DNA of 64,000 nucleotides from Cerioporus squamosus. Its lineage: Eukaryota > Basidiomycota > Agaricomycetes > Polyporales > Polyporaceae. Under the pieces are notes generated by a model, which made no database searches, was not told where the DNA came from, and worked only from the letters and a program-made list of their open reading frames with translations. Location: NCBI GenBank assembly GCA_022592435.1, contig JABYQS010000086.1:1-64000 (forward strand), given 5' to 3'. Below are positions 24,843-36,452 of this stretch, in pieces; position 1 is the stretch's first letter; each line of letters begins with the position of its first letter. A program made the position numbers and the translations under genes.

Positions 24843-26534
24843 ATGTTGCGAACTGTCCCCAATGCCAGTGATGCTCAGCGCTCGGAGTCCGCTTTCACGT
24901 TCTCTCTTCCACTACCAACCATCGCCCCTTTAACTCGAGATCCTAACCTCCAGCCACTGTACACCGGTCTCCCGAAGGTAGGGTGGACATCATATGCTGT
25001 ACGCACCGATGATAACTTACCTGAGCGACAGGATGCTCCTGCCAATCGCCTCACCACACTGAATGTGGACGTGCAGAACCACATCATGTCAGCGCTGTCG
25101 ACGCCGGACCTGGCTGCGCTCATGAGGACTTGCAGATACCTCTCCGAGGCTGCTCTCCTTCCTCTATGCGCACGCTCGTACACTCGATTGGACAGTCAAG
25201 CACGAGTAGCCTCATTCTACCAGTTCCTCCGCATCAACTCTGGACCTTCATCCCGCACCCCCTACATCAAGGCACTCTGGTTAGATGTTCCGCATGAGCC
25301 ATGTTACTCCGACCACGAGGAGGACACATACCTCGGTATTCTACGCCACTGCCATCATGTACGGCGCCTTCGGTTGATTTCGTGGTACCAGGATATCAAG
25401 CCGCCAGTCATTTTCCACATCATCGCGACGTCCATCCCGGGTTTAGAGGAGCTCAACCTGTTCGTCATGCCAAATGTGACCGAGAAGGACCTACGCAAGC
25501 TCGTGCGGCTTCCTTTGCGTAAGCTACAGCTCATAGGAAACCTGCTCTACGTTCCGAATGTGCTCTCGGCCATCACTCCGCTGGCGCGCACACTCACAGA
25601 GCTCGGCCACGTCTCTTCCCGTTTTCTCCGCTCGGCCCCCGGCGCTTCCTTCCCGGGAGTAAAGAGACTGAACTTCCTCTTCGACCTTACCTCCTTTGTC
25701 GGGCCTTTGACAGCTACCTTCCCTGCCGTCACCCACCTCAGATTGTGGGACTACACCACCCTTCCTGTGGAAGTCGCACGTGCCCTTCGGGAGCCAAACA
25801 AGCAGCGATGGCAGGAGGTGCCAGCAAGGTTATGGCGATCGCTGAAGGCGATATGGGCGACGAACATCTGGGAGCTGTATGCTTTCGCCATCGCGCGCCA
25901 TGCAGCGTACTTGTCGGTGCCGTTCGACTTCAACACTTCGACTACGCATATGTTGATGCTGCTCGAGTTGTGCGCGGACATGCACCCGAACTCCCTCGAA
26001 GTGCGAATCGACTTAGGAAGCTTTGTGAATCGACCGCCGCGGGCGCAGCTCCTGGCAGCATTTGAAGCAACCGTCTTGTCGTGCGTACGTCTCACGCTGC
26101 GCTTTGAGACCTTCGGGTCGGAAGATCACGACCGCACCCGCGATTTGTTGTTGGTTCGTTTTCTGTCTCAAATTGTACCCGTACCAGCGTTACTGAACGT
26201 TCAATCACACTGCGCACAGGACACCCTCGAAACCTACCTCCCAAAGAGTACGTCGCTCACGCATCTCTTGTTGCGTCACGTCCCCGTCGAAGGCCACAGG
26301 GCCTCGCAACCAGATCTGGCGTGCATTCCCGTGTTGGCCAAGGCTTCGGAGACGTTGCGCTGGATAGGTCTCGAGGTCGACGGGGCTTTGCATTGCTGGG
26401 AAGTGACACATCCCCGGAAAAGGGAGTCCGCCGACAATTCGAGGACCAAGGAGGAGACCATCCTGGTGGAGATGAGCGAGGATGCGGGAAGACGGGTCCT
26501 TGCGATCGAGCAGATGGACGAGTTTAGGGAGTGA
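24843..26534 (+). CDS. F-box-like protein with leucine-rich C-terminal region
   Basis: Open frame of 564 codons from the ATG at 24843; a 66-nt GT-AG intron at 26154-26219 that keeps frame is likely inside it. Around residues 75-115 is an F-box-like segment (LTTLNVDVQNHIMSAL, TPDLAALMRTCRYLSEAALL), which in homologues binds Skp1 and links targets to an SCF ubiquitin ligase. The rest has leucine-rich-repeat-like spacing (YLGILRHCHHVRRLRLI, IPGLEELNLFVMPNVTEKDL, KLVRLPLRKLQLIG, FPAVTHLRLWDYTTL), as in the very large family of agaricomycete F-box proteins. The N-terminus before the F-box is atypical, so the true start may lie at a different exon. Target and pathway unknown. Confidence 0.8.
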   Translation: MLRTVPNASDAQRSESAFTFSLPLPTIAPLTRDPNLQPLYTGLPKVGWTSYAVRTDDNLPERQDAPANRLTTLNVDVQNHIMSALSTPDLAALMRTCRYLSEAALLPLCARSYTRLDSQARVASFYQFLRINSGPSSRTPYIKALWLDVPHEPCYSDHEEDTYLGILRHCHHVRRLRLISWYQDIKPPVIFHIIATSIPGLEELNLFVMPNVTEKDLRKLVRLPLRKLQLIGNLLYVPNVLSAITPLARTLTELGHVSSRFLRSAPGASFPGVKRLNFLFDLTSFVGPLTATFPAVTHLRLWDYTTLPVEVARALREPNKQRWQEVPARLWRSLKAIWATNIWELYAFAIARHAAYLSVPFDFNTSTTHMLMLLELCADMHPNSLEVRIDLGSFVNRPPRAQLLAAFEATVLSCVRLTLRFETFGSEDHDRTRDLLLVRFLSQIVPVPALLNVQSHCAQDTLETYLPKSTSLTHLLLRHVPVEGHRASQPDLACIPVLAKASETLRWIGLEVDGALHCWEVTHPRKRESADNSRTKEETILVEMSEDAGRRVLAIEQMDEFRE

Positions 26535-27426
26535 TCCTGCGGACTGGAGCGGTGGCATCCGGGCACCTGAGACCGCAGGCAGGCTGCGCAAGCGGTCGGT
26601 GACCGGTGATATTGTTGTGCTTGGGGATGGTGCTCGGCTGCCAGTGGCTTGCCCATTCAGATGCCGCGGATCGTTCATGATGGTACGTGGCTCTTCGACT
26701 CTTCAGTGAGGAAGCATCTGGCGACTGGTCCCTATTATTGCAGCAGTCAAAAATTGCTGCTCAATTACTTCAGACGCAGACTTTTGCCGTGTGTAGGTTT
26801 GAACAATGGGTTTCGTCCGCACTCTGCACCATTTGCTGCCACAACGTCGCGCAGTACGAGGTACGTGCGTGCGACTTAGCTTCACTTCTCACATGGCTTG
26901 CAGACCCCGACAATCCGCGTGGGACCGAAGAACTCAACCGGGATCCTAGTATGCACTCTGCTCGGGCTATCGGGGGTCGGCACGTTCTGCATGTCACTTC
27001 CAAGATGAGATGCTCAGGTAAACCAGGTGAGCAGTCTGGACTCTGAACACTCCTACGCAAGAATACTAACCCTTGCGAGTCGGGCGCAGGAGCGTCTCCC
27101 AGCGTAGGTTTGCTGGGTCTTGCGGTGGCGTCCGAGTTCGCAAGCCCTCGACATAACGTTACTTCCGCCACTTAGACCGTAGCCGGGACTGTGCTCGCAG
27201 CGGCGATATCTGAGGTATACATATGACAGCACCGATTATTCCTTCCCGCGATATTCGCGCTCTCTTGCTGACTCCCCTTCCCCTCGAGTTCGTTACCGTT
27301 GGGTCCGGTGGCAAGTTCACCATGTCCTCTACAGCAACTACCGCGATTTTCTGGCCCGCGACCTCCACAACTTTGAGCGTGATCACTCTCAAGCCAGGAG
27401 GCCAGATAATCAGCGAGAAGACGTTT
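26535..27426. other. Intergenic region after the F-box-like gene
   Basis: About 0.9 kb. An open frame of about 120 codons at 26687-27046 has no recognisable domain and no supporting exon neighbours. Nothing else supported. Confidence 0.35.
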
Positions 27427-29480
27427 TACCCTGCCTTGTACCACGAGTTGGTCTCAGAGCTGAATCACTCTCTGGGGGTCTTGGTTATTGGGCTAATGCT
27501 GGTCTCCATGTGGGGGCATGGTCGTGCTTCACTACACCTCGACTGATGGACCTCTCGTATACAGATCATCCTGGGTGGTTTGCGTGAGGGTAGTACGGTA
27601 TGCTATCCGTGCAAAGACGGATGGCAGAGGTACGAAGGCGATCGTGAGTCGGCTCGTCATTCGCATCTAATACACGCACATCCTCATGGGTCCTCGTATT
27701 ATAGGTCACATCTCTGATGTGTGTGTGATATCTTCGAACTCCACGAACGATGCGCATTGAATATTGAGCCTTGGCTCCGTATAGCACGCTCAATCTCGCA
27801 CAGTTCATCATCGCGGTATATAGGGTCTATCGTTCTGTCGTCCTCGACTTCGGCGATCTTGTCAGGCTTCTGGACGACGAATGGTCAGTCGGTCTTTGCT
27901 GCACTATCTTCAGCGATCTCACCAGCCTTGCCGTAGGAGTGTCCCTGTGAGCGATTCGGGATCCGTGCTTCACACTCGTCGCTCCGATTTGTGCTCATGT
28001 CAGAACCCTGGAGCAGATACAAATCTTGATCTTGGTATGACTCGGAGGTGTTGTGCCCGACAACCGCAGAGCTCACGGACGGTTTGTTGCATAGGCTTTG
28101 ACCGCCTGCGTTGCTCAAGGGTAAGCTCTCTGTTACTTAGATACCCCGGTAGGAGTCAGACGATGACGGCCTTCCGCAGGTTCTTCACATACCGGCTGCA
28201 TGCGAGTATGTTTGTCGCACATGCCTCACGTAGGAAGTGTTGCTGAGCATATGTGCAGTCAGGAAGATTGTATTCGTCAGCACGAGCACTGTGAGTCATT
28301 TGCTCAGGCAATGGCACGTATGACGATCGGGGCTTACGGTCCACTAGATCGTCCTCATGGTGATGCAGTTCAGTATGTTCCGGTTCTCGGGGAGCAGGCT
28401 GCCTTTTGCTGATTATATCGACTGTTACCTCGACGAGTCATGGCCATCGGTGCGTCAGTTCCCTCACGAACTACCCCGCTGCCGTGTGTCTAAAAACTTT
28501 CGTGTAGTATCAGTAGTCGAGATGTTAGCGTTCCTCCCACGTTGCGGTTTCTACATGCCATATCCTGATGGGCGGTACATCTACTAGGTTCCAGCTGGGC
28601 TATGGGGCGGTCATGGTCTTCGACTCCGGCTATGTGAGCACAGGCGAACGCATGAATGCCTTCGCTGACTCAAAACCTGCAGTTCTCCACGTATGCCATG
28701 TTTGGGCTATCAGCGGGTATCGATGTCGCGCTGGCTAGCGTGCTCTACGTTGTGCAGCGGTAAGGCGATATCATCCTCTTACATCGTCTCATAACTTCCC
28801 GTTGCGCTTGAGCAGGAGAGGCGCGTCCTTTCGGGAGAAGTTGTGGTATTGGATGACCGAGAGTCTCATGTCTTGCGGGTGAGTAGCTTGTCATATCCCG
28901 GCGACTCGGACTCACGCTGGTCCCTGACTACCCCTCCCCCGGCCCCCCTGCCAGCGTCCTCTCGATCTTTGCGGCGGTCATGCTTGGTGTCGCGGCCCTC
29001 AATCTCGTTTGGCTCGTGGCGACCTTCGTGCTCGGGAACCGTGCGTGCATCCAGGCTGCGACCGAAACCTCACCAGTACCTGACCATTTCCTGTAGTCTA
29101 CACTCTGAGCGTACTCTCGAGGTCAGTTCCCGTATCTTCCGATGCGCTGTGGTGCTCACATGAGGTCTTCCCGCAGTCTTTCCATTGGCACGCCTGCGCC
29201 CTCCCTTCCTATGCGTCGAGGCCAATCCGAGCGACCCTCGGCGAGGAGCGGCCCGGAGGTGTCGACGCCCACTCTGACGAACGACGTAGAGGGACGGCAT
29301 GGCGTTGACATCGAGGTTCAAACTCGAGTCATGGACACACTCGCGCCAGCTACCACAGTCCCGGTCAAGGCGAGCATTTACTCCGATATCCGAGCCGTGT
29401 GGCACCACTCACAGTCTCGCAGGACCCAGACGGCAAAATTCAGTACGTCCTTGGCTACCATAGCGGCGATGGGGTGGTAA
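27427..29480 (+). pseudogene. DUF6534-type multi-pass membrane protein, frame-broken or mis-sequenced
   Basis: Fragments follow the order of agaricomycete DUF6534 membrane proteins. First is a helix ELNHSLGVLVIGLMLVSM (about 27458), continuing in another frame as GMVVLHYTSTDGPLVYRSSW. Next are VLDFGDLVRLLDDEWSVGL (about 27840) and FFTYRLHA (about 28178). A domain core FSTYAMFGLSAGIDVALASV follows near 28685, then FREKLWYWMTESLMSCG. A helix SIFAAVMLGVAALNLVWLVA lies near 28965, and a polar tail (SLSIGTPAPSLPMRRGQ) ends at 29480. These integral membrane proteins have unknown function. The first exon loses frame at a run of five G at 27512-27516; with four G the two fragments join. The exon borders between fragments are not resolved, so the call rests on the order of pieces. 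It may be a working gene with one sequence error, or a young pseudogene. Confidence 0.45.
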
Positions 29481-30865
29481 GGAAGTCCGGGCGTGCGCGA
29501 CTGTGTCGAGTTTAGGCTAATGCTTCGTGTAGGTTTGACGGAACGTAGGCGTTCACTGGCGTGCCTATAGTGAATTCGGACTTTGGGAACGGTGCTCGGA
29601 CTATGTACTAGTATACATGTTGACAGTCTGGCTTGAACTTCTTTTATTGGCTCGGACAAGGGCTCAGCGTTGCCTTGTTGCCTGTCTGTTATGGACCATC
29701 TGAGACTAGCGGTCACTCGCAGAACGTACTTCATTTCTCCAGTCCGCATCGCACCGACATGCGCGCCGCAGCCAGTGCCTCTCCGCTCCCAAGGTATGCT
29801 TCTATCCGCGAAGTCGCTGTGTTCTTTGCCCTTGGTGGTGATCACCTGTGGTTTAGGGCGAGCTCTCATGCCCGCTGGTGCAATACAACGGCGTACCAGT
29901 CGCCGCCTTTGACACAGGATTTTAACTGTCTCTTGGGTAATGAAGCGTTCGGTACTTCTCTGATTGTGTGCCAGGGAGACACTCACGTCATCCAGATGCA
30001 AGTTTGAAATTGGTGTAGGCAGCCACCGGTCAGAGTTTCCATATCTTCTGCTGAGTTCGTGCATCTTGTACGGTCGGTATCTGTAGCCGATGCTTCTATC
30101 CAGCTGCGCTGGAGGAATAGGGGCTGCCTTGCGATGCATGTCCGTGTGCACGTACAATGAGTCTGGCTGCCAAAGAAGCTGCTTGCGATGCAGGTTGTGC
30201 AAACATCGTACGTACGCGGTCACCAGATACCGGGAATGAACCTATCGTAGCGGCGGTGCGCTCGGTGCGCCCACTAAGGTTGCGCTTGAGAGCTATCTTG
30301 GGGGCATCGATGTCGAGGAAGAGAGGTCATTGGCTATGGCAGGAGCATGCGGCCTGGCAGATTGTTCTCATGGCTGGGCCGTCCTGGAGATGGCACGGTC
30401 CTGCAGTCTAGACTGGCGGCTAGGATAGGATGGGCCCAGGTAGCTGTGCCGTGTGCTTGATTTTCTCCGTCCTCTCAACGCAAACTGTCCAGGTAACTGG
30501 AGCTTTTCAAGATGATGGTTTCGCAGTGTAACGTGCAGACGATGGACGAGCGAAGACACGGGAGTCGAGCGGGAGGTCAGCAGGCGAGGTGGACGAGTGA
30601 CAGAATCTAATCTTATCTTGGGCGCTTGAACGACGTCAAGGGAGATTGAGAGGCGTCATTCCGAAGTGCGTTCTCCGACGAGACCCACCCAGGCCGCTGC
30701 GATGGACGACCGCTCCAGCCCGGCGAGGCCTCCGCCGATGCTTACGCCCTCTCCCGTCCTATCGCGCCTGCCATCTCCTCATCGCCCACCGCATATATAA
30801 GCTGTCTGTCTTGCGCTGCTGCCGTCCTCATCCCCACCTCCACTTCCCCTCCCTCCACTACTATC
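29481..30865. other. Upstream region of pyruvate decarboxylase
   Basis: About 1.4 kb without a supported gene. A 281-codon minus-strand frame (29378-30223) overlaps it but lacks domain features. The last 100 bp before the pdc ATG are strongly pyrimidine-rich on the plus strand, which is typical of highly expressed fungal genes. Confidence 0.45.
30794..30800 (+). promoter_or_regulatory. TATA box of pyruvate decarboxylase
   Basis: Perfect TATATAA, 65 bp upstream of the pdc start codon and followed by a CT-rich tract that runs into the ATG. Position and sequence fit a core promoter of a strongly expressed gene. Confidence 0.7.
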
Positions 30866-33349
30866 ATGAGTGCTAGCCACCAGGCCGTTGCTTCGTTACA
30901 TACCGAGGTCCACCGGCTCCGCCATGAACTCACGACCGTTCAGAATGCCGGGTCCAACGCCCAAGGCTCGACCATCGCGGCCGACACGATGTATGTCGGC
31001 CAGTACCTCGTAGAGAGGCTTGTACAGCTCGGCGTCACCGTATGTTCTTCTGCCTCTATCTTCCTCGCATGTGCTGAGCTTTGCTCTCAGAAAATGTTCG
31101 GCGTCCCCGGCGACTTCAACCTGGGTGAGTAACCGCCGCATATATTGCAAAAACTAGATTAACATGGATTACAGGATTCCTCGTGCGTCCAAGATGTGCG
31201 CGGGATGTGTGCCATGTCTCATCTGAACTCTTTTAGGACTTCGTTGAGGACCACCCGAAGATCGATTGGGTCGGCAACTGGTATGTGCCTGCTGTATCTT
31301 CGCCTTTTCGAGTTGCTGACGCTCTGCGATCGTATAGCAATGAACTGAACGCGTCATATGCTGCCGATGGTTACGCGCGTGTAAACGAGGGAAAGCCAGG
31401 TGTGCTGCTCACAACGTACGTTTACACTCTACGTCAAGGCGAATGCATGGAAGCTCACGCCGTAACAGGTTCGGCGTCGGAGAATTGAGCGCCATGAACG
31501 GTATTGCGGGAGGTGCGTACACTAACCTGCATTTTGGACCTCTTCTTACGCATGTATGCGTTCAGCGTTCTCGGAGCACGTCCCCGTCTTCCATATAGTC
31601 GGCGTGCCGAGCACCACTCAGCAAAAGGCGAAGCCAATGCTGCATCACACTCTTGGTGATGGTCGGTACGTGCTCCCTTCTCCCTGAAGTGCGCTTGATT
31701 CTGAAGACATGTCAGCTTCGACGCATACTACAAGGCCGCGCAGCAGTTCACCATTTCCCATACCAATCTGGTGGATATTCACACGGCGGCGGCGGAGATT
31801 GACCGCGTCCTTACCGACTGTCTGGTGGCGGTACGTGTTGCACTGTCGCTATGCATGACGCGACATTGGGCTCATTGTCTTCGCACCACAGTCAAAGCCT
31901 GCATACCTCATGTTGCCCACGGATATCGCCTATATGCGCATTCCAGCAACACGCCTGAAGACGCCACTTAGCATCGAGCCCCCAGCCAACGAGCCGGAAA
32001 CCGAGGAATTCGTCCTTGACGAAATTATCAAGCTCGTGGAGGCCGCGGACAACGACGTCATCCTCCTCGTTGACGCTTGCGGCATCCGTCATGGTGTCAG
32101 GCATGAGGTAGAAGAGCTCGTCAAGCGCACCGGCTTCCCGGTCTACTCGGCGCCCATGGGCAAGACTCTCATTGACGAGTCATATTCACGTTACGGAGGT
32201 GTAAGCACCATACTATCATTGCCCATGTCTCACATCGAACTCACGCAGGGTCTTGCAGATCTACGTTGGCGAGATTTCACACGAGGATATCAAGGAGAAG
32301 GTCGAGTCTGCGAAGCTCATCCTCTCCGTCGGTGGCCTGAAGAGCGACTTCAACACGGGCAACTTCACATACCACATCCCGACGCAACGCACGGTCGAGG
32401 TGAGTTCGTACCAGCCTGTGTCCTTTCTTCGGGGCTAATGCTCGAGCATGAAGCTCCACTCTGACCACACTCGCGTACAATTCGCGATGTTCCCTGGCAT
32501 CGGCATGAAGCGCCTGATGCCCAAGCTCACCGCGCGTCTGCAGCCGTTCAAGGGCGGCGCGTCCGAGCTCGCTGTGCCCAAGTTCGAGGCCCCCGTGCCC
32601 AAGGAGGACAACGAGATCATCTCGCATACCTGGCTGTGGCCGCGCGTCGGCCAGTTCTTCCGGCCGAAGGACATCGTCGTCGCCGAGACGGGCACGTCGA
32701 GCTTCGGTGTGCTCGACGTCCCTCTGCCGGCTGGGGCTGTGTTCGTCAGCCAGATCCTATGGGGCAGCATTGGCTGGACGGTCGGCAGCACCCTGGGTGC
32801 GGCGTTCGCTGGGCTCGACCGTGGGTTGAACCGGACCATCCTCTTCGTTGGTGATGGTAGCTTGTGAGTGTCGCTGCTCCTTTAATCGTGCCCAGGGACG
32901 AGTGCTGAGTGTGGTCGTTGCTCGTGTAGGCAATTGACGGTGCAGGAGCTTTCGGTCATGATCCACCATGGCCTCAAGCCCATCATCTTCGTGCTCAACA
33001 ACAGCGGGTACACGATCGAGCGGTACCTGCACGGCAAGACGCGCAAGTACAACGACATCTCCAACTGGTGCGTCCCTAGCTCCCTTGCTCGTTGTCAGTT
33101 GCTCACCGCTCGCCGTGATGCAGGAAATGGACGAGGCTGCTCGACACGCTCGGCGGTGAGGAGGGCAAGACCGTCAAGTCGTACACGGTGCGCACGAAGC
33201 AGGAGCTGTCGGATCTGCTCGACGACCCGAAGTTCGCCGCCGCGGAGACGATCCAGCTCGTGGAGATGATCATGGAGATGCACGACGCGCCGCGCGCGCT
33301 GAAGGTCCAGGCCGAGCTCAGCGGGAAGACGAACCGCTACACCGCCTGA
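30866..33349 (+). CDS. PDC: Pyruvate decarboxylase
   Basis: Thiamine-diphosphate enzyme converting pyruvate to acetaldehyde and CO2 in the cytosol, the first step of ethanol fermentation. Thirteen exons: 30866-31039, 31091-31124, 31175-31182, 31237-31280, 31338-31415, 31469-31512, 31566-31665, 31716-31830, 31892-32200, 32259-32399, 32454-32863, 32930-33067 and 33124-33349. The product is 606 residues and every junction keeps phase. Exon 3 is only 8 nt. Landmarks are [20 protein letters not shown], the cofactor-activating Glu in [16 protein letters not shown] (about residue 90), [29 protein letters not shown], the central domain with [14 protein letters not shown], and the ThDP/Mg site [20 protein letters not shown] to NNSGYTIE. 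About 43 extra residues precede the usual start and contain a short coiled-coil-like stretch ([19 protein letters not shown]). A TATA box lies 65 bp upstream. The length is close to that of other fungal PDCs. Confidence 0.97.
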
Positions 33350-33754
33350 TGCCTGATGCCTGATCCTGAGCTTGTGACGTTCCCGACCAGCAAGGGAGAG
33401 ACTGGAACGAGGAAGTAATCGATCCGTGAACGGACTTGTATTAGATGTCGGATGTCGACGACGACCACCCCAGCTCTGCATGAAACCATGTACCATATCG
33501 TTGCATACCTGTTGTAGTATCAGTGCACCCTATAGACTCTTCTCCGTCCTTCCCCTATGCTGTGTACTCTATGCATGCTGTATGTCTACGGTATGGCATG
33601 CTATGTGTACTCTATGCATGCTGGGTAACGGAAGTTCTACGACGACAGAAGGCGCATCGGGAACACTCCAAGAAAATACCATGATGAGGTATTGTCATCC
33701 CTGCTTCCTGGTTGGCTACGAAGACTGAGAAGATACCAAGAAGTGGGGCGCGCA
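33350..33754. other. Convergent intergenic region PDC / DUF6535 protein
   Basis: About 400 bp between two facing stop codons, holding the 3' ends of both transcripts. It contains a 20-bp direct repeat listed separately. No gene. Confidence 0.5.
33561..33623. repeat. 20-bp direct repeat in the pdc 3' flank
   Basis: The sequence TGTGTACTCTATGCATGCTG occurs at 33561-33580 and again at 33604-33623, 43 bp apart start to start. The spacer is also ATGC/TATG-rich. It looks like a short tandem duplication in untranslated DNA. Confidence 0.8.
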
Positions 33755-36452
33755 CTACACCATACTAGAATTCGACGTACTCTGCTCGCGAGGAGGGAAA
33801 AGGCAAGTCTCGAGATCGCAGAATGCGTCTAGGGAGGGAGATGGAGACAATTTTGCAACATCCTCCCCGAGCGTGTCTGTTGTCGCTTTGGAAGGTGTCG
33901 GTACAGGTTGGGGAGTAATGCCTGAAGTGTTTGGCTTCTTTGCCGCGGACGTCCCTTCGGAGCTTTCTGACACCTGCGTCGTCGAGCTCGCCGAGGAGCC
34001 AGTAGCTGACGATGATAGGAGATAAGCCTGACGGCGCCGGCGAGGACAGATGCAACTGCAATACGAGGCACGCTACAAGACGACTCACATATGTTGGTTG
34101 GTCTCGAGAGCAGGACCGCTTCGTACCGAGCGGGCGTTGTTGGTGGCATGTAAGAGCCAGAGCGCGGGCTAGCAGACGAGTTGTTGGGCGGCACAAAAGA
34201 TGACGAGATTGGGGATACCCTCAATGAGCCTGTATCGCGATGTGAAGGTAGGGGCACCATGAGATGATGACGCTGCCACTAAGCGTGCATGCATGGAGGG
34301 CAGCGGACGTACCTTGAGGGCTCAGCCTCCGTCGCCTTCCAGGCCCGCTGAGCTGCAGTGGGAGCATCCAGAAGAACTTTTCAAGGACGTTCAGGTCCCC
34401 TTGAAGCACTTCTACGTCTTCTAGCAGCGTACTCGCGAGCATGACTGGGCCCGACTCTCCGGGGTCCATACTGCATATCCTGTCCAGTTTTTCGACGTTC
34501 TTCTTGAAGAACGTTTGGAACTCGTACGTCGTCGCCACCGCCCGGATGTTCGTGAGAACGTCCTGGTAGCTCTCCAGAATATCGGGGGGGATGAGCGGGC
34601 TGCAGACCGCATCGGTCTTCAACGAGACCATTTGGCCGATGTGGTTGGACCTACGGAGGGCCCATAAGATGATCCCGAGGTTGGAGAGATCTGCCGTCAG
34701 TGCGACGTGGACGAGGAAGCTCTGCAGGGCATCGAGTACGAGGTCGATCTGCAGCTGAATGCGTTCGATCTCGTGGGAAGTTTCGACTACGAGCCGTCCG
34801 AGGTAGCGAATGAACATCGGGAATGTCTGCAGGTAGGAGAATACGAGCGGGAGGCCCTTGGGGTCAATGTAGCGAATCAGGGATGAGTGCTGCCCTGGGG
34901 TATCGAGGTGTGGCCAGGTGGACACGACTAGAGTAATGGGGATGTCAGATCAAGCTTGCAGCTTAGTGCCAGTGCTTGACAGGGATTGGTACTCACGATA
35001 CTCTACTATTTCCGGCTTGACTCTGGTTCCGCCGTCCGTCGCTGAGTAGGCCAGATTCTGCGTCAGCCTGTAGAACGCGAGATTCGGTTCGAGGCCGCGA
35101 GATACGAGGGTGGCCATAGTCCGCACAAACAGCTCCCCTACTTCGGAGGTCGCTTCCATGCGCGGCCACCACGCGTCCGCCAGCAGTTTGCTCACCAGCT
35201 TCCTGTTGGGCTCCGGGTTGCGTGCAGCGAGCGTCATGAAGTTCAGGATGCACGGGACGATGGGCTCGTATCTGGTCGATGTCCGCTCGATGTCCTCCAT
35301 GAAGGGTCTGAGGCACTCGGGAGATATGGTCCACATTAGAGGGATCACAGCTGTCTTCAGCACAGTCTCGTCGAGGGAGACATCGTAGGACTTGGTAGCG
35401 AGGCGGCGATCCAGGTCTGCACGCTTCGCGCGCACTTCGGCCTTCTCGCGAGCGTGCCAACTGCGAAATATGTCTTCCTTGGCGAACTTGAACAGGGGGC
35501 GAGCGTGCCAGTTACGGAAGACGTCCTGGACGTTGAAGCTGAACCACCGGCGAAATGTCTGCTTGACGAGGAAAACGACGAGCGCTTGTGGAGACAGGTA
35601 GAAGCAGTCTGGCTGGAAGGCAGGGAGGACGGTCGTTGCAGACATGAAGAGGAGTAAGACGCTGACCAGCGCCGTCGCTATGCCGGCCACGACAGAGTGG
35701 AGATTCCACAGAAGGATGATGAGGCCAGCCAGGAACATAATCAGCGACATCATGAGGAGGATGGGCAGCATCGCGATGATGCTGTCTACGTGCCACTTCA
35801 AGAGCGACTCATAGCGATACTGGCGCCGCCGGGCTACGTCGTGTGAGTTCCCGGACAACCCGAGACTGTACTGCTGCAGCCATTGCTTGACCATGATAGC
35901 CACCGAGGATGCGGAAAGGGTGCAGATTAAGGAGGAGAACCAAAGTGCGTTGACCCAGACTGCGTAGCGAGGTGCGTGGAAGGGAGGGGGCACGTATCTC
36001 AGTCCCGTAGGGATGTCATTGGCCAGTTGGGCGGAAAGATGGACGAGCGCATTGACAATGATATCCGAGCTGTCTTGCTGTAGCAACGCGTATGATTGCA
36101 CGTTGAACGCAGTGAGCACCGCGGAGAAGAGGCCGGCCTACGGTTGGTGATCGAATAAGTGCAGGTCGAGCGCGGAATCCTGAGCGTGACACGTACGAAT
36201 ACCAAGAACATGTCAATCTCTGTGTTCCATCGCCTGACCATCTGGTCACAATGTTCCTGCACGGTATGGGCGCACTTGTCTTTTGCGTGTGAGATCTCGC
36301 CGTCGGTGAATGGGCATACAATCGGGATCTGTGCCGGACCAGCCCTTGTAACATGTTCGGTCTGTCGCGCGAAGTGGAGCGCTGTCAGATGAAATGTGCA
36401 ACCAATTGATCAATACCGGGACACTCACGATACTTGGCCTTGGAAGCGACAT
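33755..36452 (-). CDS. DUF6535 multi-pass membrane protein
   Basis: Six exons on the minus strand: 36452-36429, 36361-36197, 36137-34997, 34927-34313, 34229-34089 and 34005-33755. The product has 778 residues and consistent phase. The N-terminal 250 residues are the DUF6535 region of basidiomycetes: EHCDQMVRRWNTEIDMFLVF, then AGLFSAVLTAFNVQSYALLQ. Further hydrophobic helices follow (VWVNALWFSSLICTLSASSV, IIAMLPILLMMSLIMFLAGL, VAGIATALVSVLLLFMSATT), giving about four membrane passes. After these comes a long soluble alpha-helical region, then a Ser/Pro/Thr-rich tail. The ATG at 36452 opens an eight-codon first exon that joins in phase. The family is strongly expanded in Agaricomycetes and has no known function; membrane location is inferred from the helices. 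Confidence 0.85.

Noticed and set aside
29378..30223. Minus-strand open frame of 281 codons
   Set aside because: Composition is rich in Arg, His and Cys without domain or hydrophobic pattern, and it overlaps the tail of the DUF6534 gene on the other strand.
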